Positions 20,708 through 31,926 of a stretch of 64,000 nucleotides of DNA are shown here, piece after piece. The stretch covers positions 62,204,884-62,268,883 of the forward strand of contig OY970824.1 in assembly GCA_963853835.1 (NCBI GenBank), written 5' to 3'. The stretch is from Calendula officinalis (Eukaryota; Streptophyta; Magnoliopsida; Asterales; Asteraceae). The notes under the pieces are model-generated. The model saw only the letters and a program-made list of their open reading frames with translations. It was not told the origin of the DNA and ran no database searches. The position numbers were made by a program, and so were the translations under genes. Positions within the stretch are counted from its first letter, which is position 1, and every line of letters starts with the position of its first letter.

Positions 20708-22230
20708 TATGTATATAGTTGTTTGTTTCATTTAATGTTTATAGTTAGGTTTAGACAACAATCGACCCCTGAAATTATGATGTCAAAATGGTTAATGATG
20801 GTGAAAGGCGGTCAAATTGTCGGGTTTATTTGATGTTATAAGAAGGTATAACTGGATACTTAAAGAAGATATTGACACGTTAATGATTTCGAAGAGTTGG
20901 GGTAGTTATTGATCGGGCGTATTCTGATATAAATTTCAAATGTATAATGTATACTATTACACTTTTGTGGGCACATTTTGTGCTTTTCTTGACCAATATA
21001 TCCTGTTTTTTGTGAAAAACAATACCGGGAATTGTTTGATTTGGTCCAGTTCAGGTTCATCGGTTCTCTTACTAAGTTTGTGCATGCCTAAATCTAATCG
21101 CTGTGTTGTTGATGTTGTATGAAAATTTAATGACATAAAAATCATTTTTGTAGTAAGAAAGTCTTAAGACTAATAAAAGATATTCAAAGTACATTTTAGT
21201 AGGACGAGAACAAGAAAATATATTTGAAAAATTAAATTTGTTGATGGACCGAAATATGAATTATTGAATTGTAATTGAAATTCTTCGAAGTAAACGTGAA
21301 TGAAATTGTATTCGAAAAAACTAAGAAACAACTAATAATTAAAGACAACTTTCTCCATGCGTGCTAAACACTTTATAGGAATACTCATATTCAAATGATC
21401 GTACGTGCAAGTTATTTTTATTGAAAAAGAATACCTTTTAAATGCTCGTTGATCCAGTATACACTTAAAACGCTATGTAAGGTTTTCTTTGAAAACCGTA
21501 TTCAATTCGCCATGGTAACCGAGTTTTGCTTGTAATGTACGCTATATAAGCGTTGTCATGAGTGTTTCTGAACCTTTTCCTTTCAATTTGATAAATGTTT
21601 ACTTAGAAATGGGCAAACGGCCCGCAAACCCATGACCTCTATGTCAAATATAAAATGAATGTCTCTCCATGAATAAAAGTATAAAACTTAAGCTTTCATA
21701 ACGCTGTAGGTTTTATATAAAGCTTAGAATGAAATATTATTAGTAATCACAATTCTATATCTTTTAGGGTAAAATGAGTTAGTCTCAAAGATCAATCTGA
21801 TCCCTAACGTTCGACATCCATTTTTTCTTGAATTCTACTTAAAACATTTTTGTCGTGCACATATATAAATTGTTTGTTTAAATGTTGTAATTAAAGTTCA
21901 ACCTTAATCTATAGCATTAAGCAAAGGAGGTGATGGTGGATGACATCTTAACTTAGATTACGATTTTGGGTAACCCAATGATTAAATTAACCAAATTAAA
22001 GCATAATTATAAGGGTTTTTGTCTGGATTTTGGATCCCTTTTTCCTTTTTAAAGTGAATGTGTATTTTATACCTATATTGTTTCTGAACCTTATCAGGTG
22101 TCCTTCAAATGTTCTTAAGAGGCATACATGTATTATATATGTTTGAATTTTTTATTAGTGATATCTATTTCAATAATAAATTTAGAAGTCTTGATTTTCA
22201 TGTTCTTTAAACTTAACACTATACGATAAA
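20708..22230. other. ITN1 3' flank and spacer
   Basis: Probable 3' UTR followed by AT-rich sequence. Several overlapping short frames near 20860-21145 have no recognisable product. No gene supported. Confidence 0.5.
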
Positions 22231-22246
22231 AGGTTTATCTTAATAA

Positions 22247-22420
22247 TCTGGTGCTATCCGAGTAGTAAAGACTTCCTATAGATCACGAGTTCAAGCTCTC
22301 TATAAGTTAAAATTTACCAGATAACCATGAAAATGTTCGAAAACCATGGCAATGATTAGGTATATGCTTTCCGAGTAAGCGCATTATAAATTTATAACAT
22401 GAATACCCTTTTAACTCTAA
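22247..22420 (+). repeat. Possible tRNA-derived SINE
   Basis: GGTGCTATCCGAGTAGTAAAG resembles an A box region and GATCACGAGTTCAAGCTC a B box, about 45 bases apart. The tail is not well defined. Confidence 0.35.
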
Positions 22421-22639
22421 AATTAAGATAAAAGGCTTACATCATTTGGCTAGTAAAACTTTAAGAGTAAAAATTAAAGTAAATCCTATGATCACGATAG
22501 TACATTAGTACATTTGTGAGTGATGATATTTCTTTTATTAATTTTTCTTATAATATCCCTACCTATTTTGATCATGACAAATATCAAAATCAATCAGAGA
22601 TGATATGAGGAAAGAAAATTAGTGGATGACACATGTCTT

Positions 22640-22905
22640 CTTTTTTTTTGGAAACGGCAAATGAAATAACGGAAGCCTACTCGAAATTTTTCAGCGAGCA
22701 CCCCGAGTTTGAGCTCCGCATAAGCGGGCAAATCCAGCCCCCAAAGGGATTTCCAAGGAAAATTCCCCATATGTGTCCGTGTGAGGTATGAGTTAAATTA
22801 CGTTAATGCAACGCTCCCAAAGGGATTCGAACTCACGACCTGCAGCCCACATGGGTATAAACCCAGTGCCTCAGACCAGCTAGGCTGGCCATCATTGGCG
22901 ACACA
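22640..22905 (-). mobile_element. SINE family S, copy 1
   Basis: On the - strand it begins with a tRNA-like head (CTAGCTGGTCTGAGGC, then GAGTTCGAATCCCTTTGGG as B box). It runs through a shared body and ends TTTGCCGTTTCCAAAAAAAA. A second copy with the same tail and body words lies at 30984-31223. No coding capacity; mobilised by LINE enzymes in trans. Confidence 0.78.
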
Positions 22906-23147
22906 TGTCAAATTTAGAAATGATAGACATATAAATATGAAGTAAATGTAAGAAGAAATATTATTTATCAACGTTTAATACAAAATTTAATTTGAGAATA
23001 AATATTTGAATGTAGGTGGCAGCCATATCTTCATTTTATCATTACTATCTATATACAATTACCATACCATAACACTGTTCATTAGATTTTTTTATTATTT
23101 TTTATGTTTTGATTCATATATATTATTAAATACATAAAGATGTTGCA

Positions 23148-23232
23148 TAAATGGCTCTGCTCAAGTGGTAAGCAATTTGCCTTTGTACCTACCCGTCGTG
23201 TGTTCAATTCTCATATATGCAATTTTTTTATC
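23148..23232 (+). repeat. tRNA-like SINE head
   Basis: TGGCTCTGCTCAAGTGGTAAGC looks like an A box, and CGTGTGTTCAATTCTC, 40 bases on, a B box. A T run follows. Acceptor stem pairing is absent, so it is not a working tRNA gene. Confidence 0.5.
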
Positions 23233-24538
23233 CAGATTAGTTTTTTCTTTATTTAAAACCCACCTACGGCAACTAATTTTTTTTGGTTTCTCATTTGATT
23301 TAACTTATTTTTTTAAATGACTTTTCTTTCCCATATTATTATAATTATTAGTTTTGTGTTTTCAATATTATCAAATATATATATATTTTTTTTTTACATT
23401 TCTTATGCTAATAATGTAATACTCATTGTTCTAATTACATAAACTCTTATTTAGTAATTTCCTATGGTGGGATAAAAGTTTAGTGAGAAATATAAATTTT
23501 TTTGAAAGGTTAATAGTTATAAAAAATATAAAAATGTTTATATGATAATATGCATTAGTTTTACGGTTAATTAGATGTTGATTACTAAAAATATACAAAA
23601 CATGCTTCTTAACTTAATTTAAGCATCAATTGATTAGGTGATAAAAAATTTTAAAGTACACGTAAATATACATACATTTTATATTTGGCTCTTCATTTAG
23701 TAGTTATGTATTGCTAGGAGTCTAGGACACTTAATTATTTAATATCACATTCATTTTTCAATCTTATAGCATAAATAATCGATATTTTACTTGAAATTTT
23801 GTGGAACTATGTGCTAATTACATATCCCCGCAGCGAAGCGCGGGCTTAACACCACTTGTTTATAGTATTTGCTCAGAGGTCAGAGCCACTGATTTCACTT
23901 TCTTGGCCTTTGTTGGTTTCTTTGCTTTCATTACTTTGACTAGAAATACACTAAAACAAAAGAACCCATTTTGTTACAATTACTTTGGATACTTAACTTT
24001 GTTTAATTTTTGTAGTATGTAATAATCCACCTAGTATCAACTAGCAAGCTAAATGAATATATAGTAGCTGTCCTTTTCTGAATTTATTTTAAAAATAGCA
24101 AAACAAATGAATATTAACTTCTTTGTCTTCTTATAAAACAGTAAGAAAACACTTGCCTAATTGATGAATATCTAAAATATATTTTTTCCAAAAAATGTAT
24201 TATTCGTTATTTAAGTGGCCCAAGAAAAAAACTCACATGGTATGAAGAGGTTTAGAAAACATGAATTGTTCATTTTTTTTTCATAAACCTGAAGATCTTT
24301 TTTAAGTAAGCCTACATGGTGTGAAAGAGGTCCATAATATGAAACTTTTCAAGATTACATTTTTTTAGCTTGTCTTTATATCTCTGGATCATTTGTAAGT
24401 TTTTAACAAATGTATGCCTAGCAAATACCATAAGTTTATTTTTTTTAACAGAATAAAAGTATTAAATTATAAGCTTATACACGAGAGAGTTTATAACTTA
24501 TTGATTTGACATGACATGACAATTATATAAACCTTATA
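23233..24538. other. AT-rich spacer with a possible Helitron 3' end
   Basis: Mostly AT-rich filler. Near 23827-23852 CCCCGCAGCGAAGCGCGGGC forms a GC-rich hairpin followed by TTAACACC. In plant Helitrons such a hairpin lies about 10 bases before a terminal CTAG/CTAGT; here the end reads ACTTGT, so it would be degenerate. No gene seen. Confidence 0.4.
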
Positions 24539-24850
24539 CTTCCTTAAAATAAGTGACACGCTTTCTTTTTTAGGTGATTCAATATAAGTGACACTTTGAA
24601 AAATTATCTTATTTGACAAAAAAATAGTGGGACACACACCCACTAACTATCTACTTTAACAAAGTAAAATGACTCATTTACCCTTACTTTTTACTTTTAA
24701 ACATCATTAACCACACTTTATTCAAAATGTGTGGGACTCATTCCCCACTAACAATCAAATTAATTTAATTTAATCATTATTATAATTTTTTATCTCAAAA
24801 ATCATGAAACCTAAAATGTGTTACCAGTATCTATTTTGAATCGGAGGAAG
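24539..24850. mobile_element. Stowaway-like MITE 2 (AAGTGACAC subfamily)
   Basis: 312 bp flanked by TA (24537-24538, 24851-24852). Ends are CTTCCTTAAAATAAGTGACAC and AATCGGAGGAAG. The interior words (CACTAACTATCTACTTTAA, TTACTTTTAAACATCATTA) recur in the copies at 28505, 42597 and 54750. Confidence 0.85.
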
Positions 24851-24852
24851 TA

Positions 24853-25413
24853 AATAAGTTTAGCATTGCGGATGCGCTGATATGGATAACAAAACTGTAA
24901 TTGGGGATCCGCCGATTAATCAAAATTGAACCAGCATGACATGATCCATGAAAATAACCAAAACCTTAATTGGATCCTGTGGTTTTTCTTATCAACCATA
25001 ATTAGACATGCCCTTATTATTTATGTGTCGCGATGACCTAAACGACTATAGCTAAATGTGCATGAAAGCAATATTATTTTTGGTGATATTTGATAACGGT
25101 AGGTATCATATCTATTTTTCGTGACTTTGTTATATCCTCACCAATCAGATGTTGGATGCGACATTATTGACCAATGTATATATGAACATTATATAATGAC
25201 TACAGTATAATTCATAGTGTTCAATTAGTTTGTGAGCTAAGTTAATTAGATATGATTGTCATAGTCCACTTGTCAAGGCTCCAGTGCAATTTCAGATACT
25301 CAAAATAACATGTTGTAAAGTACAAAATAAACACCCTGCAAGTTTGAATATTTACACAAATGGCACCAAAATTTTCAAATTTATGAGACAATTTTTTTTC
25401 CTTCCAATTTCCA
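24853..25413. other. Spacer and 3' flank of the MAKR gene
   Basis: AT-rich. The part next to 25413 is the likely 3' UTR of the - strand MAKR gene. No other feature seen. Confidence 0.5.
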
Positions 25414-26343
25414 TCAACCCCTACAAAGTACTTGTCTTTCTTGATCATCACATACAATTCTTGAGGCTGCTAAAGAGCAAAAAGCCATGTCACTCATGGT
25501 CTTATTTCTTGAATGTAACTGTTGTGACCTTTTGCAATGAGCAATTGCGCTTTGTATCTGGTTTTCGATATCATAACTCGTGTTGATTCTTCTATGGTCA
25601 ACTTGCAACTCATTAGAGCTATTGGAGTTACTCGAATTTGAAAAAGATGAAGCCCCAGATGAAGTGTTTGTAGTTGAAAATCTCTTGATTGCACCCGAGA
25701 ATGATCTTCTACGATGATGGCCACTATAGTTACCATCACCTTTTTCTTTCTTCTTTCCGGTATTTCTTGACATTTTGTTTCTAGATTCATCTGGGCCGCC
25801 CGATTTACCAAAGAAAGACTTGAGATAATCCTTAGATGCTTTTAGTTTAGACCCGAAAGAAGATTGTTTGGTTAGGTTAAACTTTTTGGTCCAAGATTTT
25901 TTAGGGTTTTCGATTGTATTATCAAGAAAGTATTCTTCTGGATTGAGTTCCCTACTAACTTGACAAGAATTGGAAGGCGATATATTGCATGATCCGAATG
26001 GGGTATTTGCAATAGGTGTAGCGTAGGCGCTTGTGGCTAATGGGGTGCTAAAGAACTCATCGAAACTGTCCTTGTTTTTGTCTTGGAGGATCTTGTTAAC
26101 CATTTGTAAACGCGGTGGGAGATGAAGTGGGAGGAGCTTTCCTTTGTAGAAGAGCTCATCAGCCGGAGAAGTTGTGGTTAATTCTCTGTCTGATGAGCTT
26201 GAGAACATCTGGAACTCGAATTCATTTGAATTCGTGTGACATAAAAGATTTGCAAACGCGCTTACTTCCATGTCTATGTATTCTTCTTCCTCTTCTTCAA
26301 CATCATTGCAGAGAACGGAAGTTAAAACCGAATCGATGTCCAT
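25414..26343 (-). CDS. Membrane-associated kinase regulator (MAKR/BKI1 family)
   Basis: A single-exon gene of 309 aa starting at the ATG at 26343 (MDIDSVLTSVL). The N-terminus is acidic (EEEEEEYIDMEVSAFANLL) and FEFQM with FYKGKLLPLHLPPR follows (about 40-80); both are hallmarks of MAKR proteins. A Lys/Arg-rich middle (about 150-225, with KKSWTKKFNLTKQSS and HHRRRSFSGAIKRFS) fits the electrostatic plasma-membrane anchor described for BKI1/MAKR proteins. Near the C-terminus QIQSAIAHCKRSQQ (about 263-276) matches the conserved kinase-interacting motif. Members inhibit or modulate leucine-rich receptor kinases such as BRI1. Closest to MAKR2-4 types by layout; the exact subgroup is not certain. 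Ser-rich tracts may be phosphorylated. Confidence 0.88.
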   Translation of the reverse strand: MDIDSVLTSVLCNDVEEEEEEYIDMEVSAFANLLCHTNSNEFEFQMFSSSSDRELTTTSPADELFYKGKLLPLHLPPRLQMVNKILQDKNKDSFDEFFSTPLATSAYATPIANTPFGSCNISPSNSCQVSRELNPEEYFLDNTIENPKKSWTKKFNLTKQSSFGSKLKASKDYLKSFFGKSGGPDESRNKMSRNTGKKKEKGDGNYSGHHRRRSFSGAIKRFSTTNTSSGASSFSNSSNSNSSNELQVDHRRINTSYDIENQIQSAIAHCKRSQQLHSRNKTMSDMAFCSLAASRIVCDDQERQVLCRG

Positions 26344-26430
26344 TTTGACGAGGAACTAATTAAGGATAGGGGGTGGTGTGTTCAAGAGAAGGGGCATATA
26401 GAATTAGCGATACTTCAATGGTGGTAAAGC

Positions 26431-26440
26431 TCTTATATAG
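26431..26440 (-). promoter_or_regulatory. TATA box of the MAKR gene
   Basis: CTATATAAGA on the - strand lies about 90 bases upstream of the start codon, a normal plant distance for a short leader. Confidence 0.65.
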
Positions 26441-26968
26441 AACCTTTGTATACACGTTAATTAGTATTATATATGTGATACATATATTTTTCTTATGAGG
26501 TTGATGTGTCTTTTGGGGTTCCTTCTATTTTAAGGGAAAAAGCAACTTATATTGGGTAACTTGAAAATTGAAATGCTGTTATAATTGAGCTAAAAATGTT
26601 AGATCTAATATGACATGTGACTGGACATCACTTTAATATCGTTAACTTTAAAATGATTGTTAACTTATTTTTCTAAAAAAACTAGAAATAAATCCGTAAA
26701 TTTATGTGTCTATTGACTATATATTACGCTTTTAGACTTAATTATTTTCAATGTACTTGCTAGATCTATTTACTTTTCAAACTATCTCAATATATCAAGT
26801 TACTTTAGTCAATTTTTAGTGTTAATGTACGTTCTTAATTTAGTCATTATTCATCCTGCCAAGCATCTTAACTACGAGTATTATTTTTAAAATATATAAT
26901 ACTCTCCTTCCTACAACATCTATAACACACCCCAAAAACACCGTTAACCAGTCACAATTTATAAAAAA
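26441..26968. other. MAKR promoter region and spacer
   Basis: AT-rich upstream sequence of the - strand gene. No clear operator-like motif beyond the TATA box. Confidence 0.45.
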
Positions 26969-27142
26969 GGGTTTTATTAGGGCTGTCATTAAGAGGTGGT
27001 TGCGTGCATAAATCGTTTTGTACTTTTATTTGTGGGGGTTGATTCCTAAAATGCAGGGGGCGGTTATTGATTATTGTACAAGTTTTTGATGCGTGTCTTA
27101 ACGTCTTATTAACAGCCCTTAGGACTGTCATTATCATTTTCC
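26969..27142. mobile_element. Mutator-like MITE family M, copy 2
   Basis: 174 bp starting GGGTTTTATTAGGGCTGTC and ending CAGCCCTTAGGACTGTCATT with TTTTCC. Flanks TATAAAAAA and TATAAAAAG agree at 8 of 9 bases. Related to 17018 and 32888. Confidence 0.7.
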
Positions 27143-27151
27143 TATAAAAAG

Positions 27152-28298
27152 TATTTAATACACCACAATAGTCATGGGGGAGAGGCTATTGCGCGAGGAT
27201 GGCAAAAGTGATGGTGTCGGCTGGTGGTGGCCAACCAGCTATAGCAATTTCCTCCTAGTATACATAAACACATTATTTGGCTAACAGTGAATTAATGAAG
27301 CTATAGACAATAAAATAAAAGGTTAACCTATAAATGTGTTGGTATATATACAGATTACAGAAAATTCAAAAACCATCCCATTTCTCAAAATCTGGAATTA
27401 TGGTAGGAGTGTGTGTGGATACACACGCAGAGTGTGTGAAATAATGAAGTGGTGAGTGGCAACTGATTAAAAGAAATGTATATTATATTTATATGAATAA
27501 AGAAAAGAAGATGAGGCCAACAATGTCTTTATGCTTTTCCAACTTTTACTCGATTCCTGCTTTGTTTTTTTCTTTTTAACTTTCTTCACTTCTTCCGTGG
27601 CCGTCTCTTTGTTTATTTCCCTTGCATTCAACTTTTTTGTTTTGTTTTCTATGTTATTTAGTAACCTATCTACTGATGATTTTAGTGGTAACGCGATCTT
27701 TTAGAAATCATAGATCTGATTCCTTCCGATGTAAATATTTATTCGGTCATGACAAATTGACAACAGTTAAGACGCGTACATGACGAGCAAACTTCGGCCA
27801 TCACATGAGAGCCCATTATAAATAATAATACTTTTTTTTAAATGTTATTTAGTATTATCTTTTTGTTTTAAAAAATTTAAGATATCTAATTTGACAAAAT
27901 TTTGAAACATTTATTGATGAATGAACAATAGATTCAATTTGAAACTTTAATTTTTCTAATAAATTTCACGATACCTAAAATCAAACACAAATTACTAACT
28001 TAGTTAGTTCACATTTGAGAAGGTAAAAGTAGTATAATAAAACACTAGTTATATCATACAAAAAGTGATGAAATATCATTAAACTATCTAAATATTGGAT
28101 GATAGTTTTATATTTGTAAGCTTTAAGCAATGTAATGATGCAAGTACATCTATAGGAAGTGTGGAGCAGGCTGCCTCCCATGAACGACTACTGAAATGGT
28201 CCACTTCAGTGCATCTCTCAGACAAGTATGCCTCACTTCCCAAGTTCACTCCCCTTTCATTTTTTTTTTTTAAGTTTCTTTTTTGTTTGGGTTTTTTT
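27152..28298. other. Spacer with an exon-like fragment near 28120-28230
   Basis: Mostly AT-rich. From 28128 to 28230 the base composition changes and a + frame reads GSVEQAASHERLLKWSTSVH, which looks coding-like. It is not attached to any gene and I do not recognise the family. It may be a captured or abandoned exon. Confidence 0.35.
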
Positions 28299-29209
28299 TA
28301 GGGGTGAGCACAAAAACCGAAAAGCAAACCGAAACCGAAAAACCGCACCGAAAGAATCGAACCATTTAAAAACCCGATGTCAACGGTTTTGATTTTTAAA
28401 AAACCCGAATATTTTGGGCGGTTTTCGGGTGCATATGAAAAACCCAATCGAAAACCCCGCCCCGCCCCACCATTATATATATTTCAAGTCTTATAAAAAT
28501 ATTACTTCCTCCGATTCAAAATAAGTGACACACTTTCCCTTTTGTGGTGATTTAAAATAAGTGACACACTTTGAAAAATTACCTTATTTGCCAAAAAAAT
28601 AATGGGGCTCACACCCATTAACTATCTACTTTAACAAAGTGAAATGACTTTTTTACCCTTATTTTTTACTTTTAAACATCATTATCTACTTCAAAAGGTG
28701 TGGGACTCATTCCCCACTAACCATCCAATTAATCTAATTTAATCATCATTATAATCTTTTACCTTAAAAACCGTGGAATACAAAGTGTGTCACTTATTTA
28801 GTATCGGAGGAAGTATTATATTTATAAAAGATTTGACATTTAACTATTTTTTAATAGATTTGAAGTTTAACTATCTTTTAAATAAAAGATATGATTGAAT
28901 TTTTTAGCTGATATTTAACTATCTTTTAATCTTATGCAAGTTATGTTAGTTGAATTTATCACTATATTATATGAAAACTTACGAGTTGTTTGTTTTATTT
29001 ATAAACGAATTGAATTAAGGTTTGAAAGTTTGGATCATAATATTATTTTTTAAGGTAACAAATTGATAAATTTAAATAAAAACAAAAAACCGAAAAAACC
29101 CGAAAAACCGAAACCGAAAAACCCGAAATCGAACGGAGTGTAATTCTTAAACCCGAACTTTTGGTATTGGGTTTGGTTTTAATTAAAAACCACTACATGT
29201 TCACCCCTA
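28299..29209. mobile_element. hAT-type MITE with AAACCG repeats, carrying a nested Stowaway
   Basis: The ends TAGGGGTGAGCAC and TGTTCACCCCTA are inverted repeats of the hAT kind. The interior near both ends is full of AAACCGAAA/AAACCCGAAA words (28312-28470 and 29085-29160). The flanking bases are T runs, so the 8-bp duplication cannot be shown with confidence. A Stowaway MITE (28505-28813) sits inside. Confidence 0.75.
28505..28813. mobile_element. Stowaway-like MITE 3, nested in the hAT MITE
   Basis: 309 bp, ends CTTCCTCCGATTCAAAATAAG and its complement at ATCGGAGGAAG, flanked by TA (28503-28504, 28814-28815). It is the best preserved member of the AAGTGACAC subfamily here. Confidence 0.9.
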
Positions 29210-30719
29210 ATTTTTTACCTATATTGGTACCATCACATGTACAAAATATGAATCACATGGTACATCTTAACATACTTTGTCCTAGAACATGTATTCGTGC
29301 TTCAACTACCAGAGGAACACATGTACTACGTGACCTAACTATTACCGTGACCGTTTCTGAACTTTTCTCTAAGCATCTAGTAAATATTTACATGGGGAAG
29401 TGATAATTGTGATTTATAAAAGATCATTTCAGACGACTTATCACTAGACTCATCTCCAAATAATGGAAGATTACTTGTATATGATATGGGAATTAATTTG
29501 TATATCATATTTTTTTATGTACACACCATACAATACAAGTATTACTATAGATTGTACAAACATATAATGCAACTATTGTGGTGTATAGATTAAAAATTGT
29601 GGTGTAAAAATCATCTCCTATATGATATAGTAAGTCTATGCAAGTATCATATATGATGAAAAAGGGAGTGACCTCTAATTTGCTATGATGGTAATTTAAT
29701 AATTGCGTATGAAGTACACTAAGTTGTGTGTTCTAATTCAAAAGCATGGTAGCCCGAACCAAATGATATTGCCTTTTAAAAATTGGGACAACTCTCTACT
29801 TTTTTAAACAAAAAACTGATATTTACGCACTTGAACCCCACCCAATATGTGAGAGCATTAGATAATGAAGTATATCGTCTTGTTGGATAAAGAAAATAGA
29901 CGAAAGGGTCTAAATCATTACATATTGGGCCTCTTGTAACGTTCCCAAATTGGGCCTTTTTATAGCGTGCTTTATTTTATTTATAACCCGCAGCGGCCCA
30001 TCTAAAACAAATGTTCTTTCTCTAATCATGATTCCTCAAACAAATCATCTTAAACAAGTGTTACCGGTGGTGATAAGATATGGTTATGGTTATATTTATA
30101 TGAGAGTGAGATTGCCTTGATGGTTATATCCTGACAAGAGTATAGAGAAGGGTAGATTAGCATTGTGGTGGTGATTTTCATGTGACGTCGGTTGAGTGGT
30201 TGTGCTTGTGCCACCGCATTTTCACCGGAGGCCGGAGCATTACGGGGATATTGTTATCTGCCTGTGGTTTTTGCAGTTATTTGGGTGTTTAGCTTTACTA
30301 TTTCGAGTAAAGGATTTTCTAATTCAAACTTTATGCTAAACAAGTAAAACAAAGTTTTGAAAATCGGCTATGATTTCTACATCGCCACAATTTCTTTCGT
30401 TGTTATATTTGAGGTGCTTGTTAGTTTACTAGTTTCTAATGTATGATTTAACGACGTGATGATAAGGTGCATTTATGAACTCAAATTTCCTTATAGAATT
30501 GAAACTATCTTAAAATAAATAAGATTTCATTAATATTTACTTATATATTATGCATCTAGTACATTTTAAAATTAACAAGACTTAATTTTCAGTCAGCACA
30601 CTTGCAACCTCTATGTAATTAACACAATGTATTAATCAACTAAGTTACTAGACCAATATATTCATTAGTTGACTATAATTATCTTTATTAATCTCTTAAA
30701 CTTTTAAAAATTGAAATTA
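29210..30719. other. Spacer, no gene seen
   Basis: AT-rich intergenic DNA with scattered G/T runs. Short frames lack domain content. Confidence 0.5.
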
Positions 30720-30863
30720 CAACCAGCACAACCTACCACCACCATCACTATAACCACCCACCATCTGCGACCACCACCACCAACCACTATCACCACCCAC
30801 CAGTTGGTCACCGCAAAATATAATTATAAGGTACCCGCTATCGCATTGCACCAGTACCCTTCT
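30720..30863 (+). repeat. Helitron-like 3' end, copy 1
   Basis: A CACCACC-rich tract leads to GGTACCCGCTATCGCATTGC and then GTACCCTTCTAG. The layout (GC hairpin then CTAG) is that of a non-autonomous Helitron terminus. A second related end lies at 31795-31926. No 5' TC end was identified. Confidence 0.5.
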
Positions 30864-30983
30864 AGTGTTATTTAAGATACATTTAGGAAATACCACTTCA
30901 TTTAGGAAATACCACTTCAGTGAATACAAATTAATATGTTCCCCTAAGATATATGTTAAAAAAAACCCTATAGACTTAACTTC

Positions 30984-31223
30984 TTCTTTTTTGGAAACGG
31001 CAAATGATACAACGGAAGCCTACTCGTAATTTTCCAGCAAGCACCCCGGATTCAATCTCCTTTACATGGCAAACACAGCCCCCATAGGTATTTCTAAGGA
31101 AAAATCCCCCATATTTGACACCACAAGAGGTGTTTACATGATTCGAACTCTAGATATTGCGCCCCATACGAGTGTAAAACTCATGCATCAATCTAGCTGA
31201 GCTAGACATCATTTGCAAAAAAA
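30984..31223 (-). mobile_element. SINE family S, copy 2
   Basis: It shares with 22640-22905 the tail TTTGGAAACGGCAAATGA, then CGGAAGCCTACTCG, CAGCCCCCA and a tRNA-like head on the right (CTAGCTC, ATTCGAAC). A run of 24 A follows at 31217-31240. Confidence 0.75.
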
Positions 31224-31312
31224 AAAAAAAAAAAAAAAAACATAATAATAAAAAATACGCTAAAGACACGTTAAAGATACGTTGAAAGTTGAAAATATAG
31301 GTTCATTAAAGA

Positions 31313-31447
31313 CCAAGCTATGATTGCAAAAATAGGCGAATACAACCAACTATCATTAAGAATTTCATCTTTAGACAAAAAATAAGCAAGGAGTAGAATA
31401 CCGCAAAGAGAAAGGGTACCTAATAAAAAAGAATTTTTAGTAATTGT
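31313..31447 (-). pseudogene. ndhF: Plastid ndhF fragment in nuclear DNA (NUPT)
   Basis: The - strand reads LGTLSLCGI...SKDEILNDSWLYSPIFAII, which is the central part of the plastid NADH dehydrogenase-like subunit 5 (ndhF) with a few changes. About 135 bp are kept and the remainder of the gene is absent. Both sides carry the same 15 bases, TAGGTTCATTAAAGA (31298-31312 and 31448-31462). It cannot make a product. The identification rests on recognised protein wording, not a search. Confidence 0.85.
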
Positions 31448-31670
31448 TAGGTTCATTAAAGATACATTATCATATGGCTTTATGCTACACATTAGAAGAA
31501 TTATGAATTTTAATAATCTAATTAATTATTATTTTTTAAAGTAAATTGTCTATCTTACTTTCTTCTTAAAGTATTTAGGCCTTCTAAGTTTAGAAGGTCT
31601 TAATCTTAAACTTAATCTTAAATTTCTACTTTGGGAAACATTTTAAACACCACAAAATAAAAAAATATTG

Positions 31671-31740
31671 CTTAGGGGATTCGAACCCAAGACCTTTTGC
31701 GAGTACGGCCTATGTGTTAATCAACTGATCTACTTGATAC
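31671..31740 (-). repeat. tRNA-like SINE head or tRNA pseudogene
   Basis: The - strand reads AAGTAGATCAGTTGATTA as an A box and TTGGGTTCGAATCCCC as a nearly perfect B box/T arm. Acceptor pairing is poor, so it is not called as a functional tRNA. Confidence 0.5.
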
Positions 31741-31794
31741 TTTGCTTTATCCCAAAAAAACATCCAACATAACGCATAAACTTAAAATGCCCAG

Positions 31795-31926
31795 TCAACC
31801 AGCAGCCACTATCCGCACAACCACAACCAGCAGCCACTATCACTACCGTCGTCACCACCCACTACTTGATCGCCGTCAAATTTAGTCATAGGGTACCCGT
31901 CGCCGCATTGCGCGGGTAACATGCTA
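31795..31926 (+). repeat. Helitron-like 3' end, copy 2
   Basis: CAGCAGCCACTATC and CACCACCCACTA tracts precede GGGTACCCGTCGCCGCATTG with GCGCGGGTAAC, a GC hairpin, and then ATGCTAG. Related to 30720-30863 in order and wording. Final CTAG is the Helitron 3' signature. Confidence 0.6.

Noticed and set aside
20860..21145. Small genes on both strands downstream of ITN1
   Set aside because: Mutually overlapping frames in likely 3' flank with no recognisable product.
31271..31492. A 73-codon membrane protein frame
   Set aside because: It is a chance extension of the plastid ndhF fragment and not a nuclear gene.
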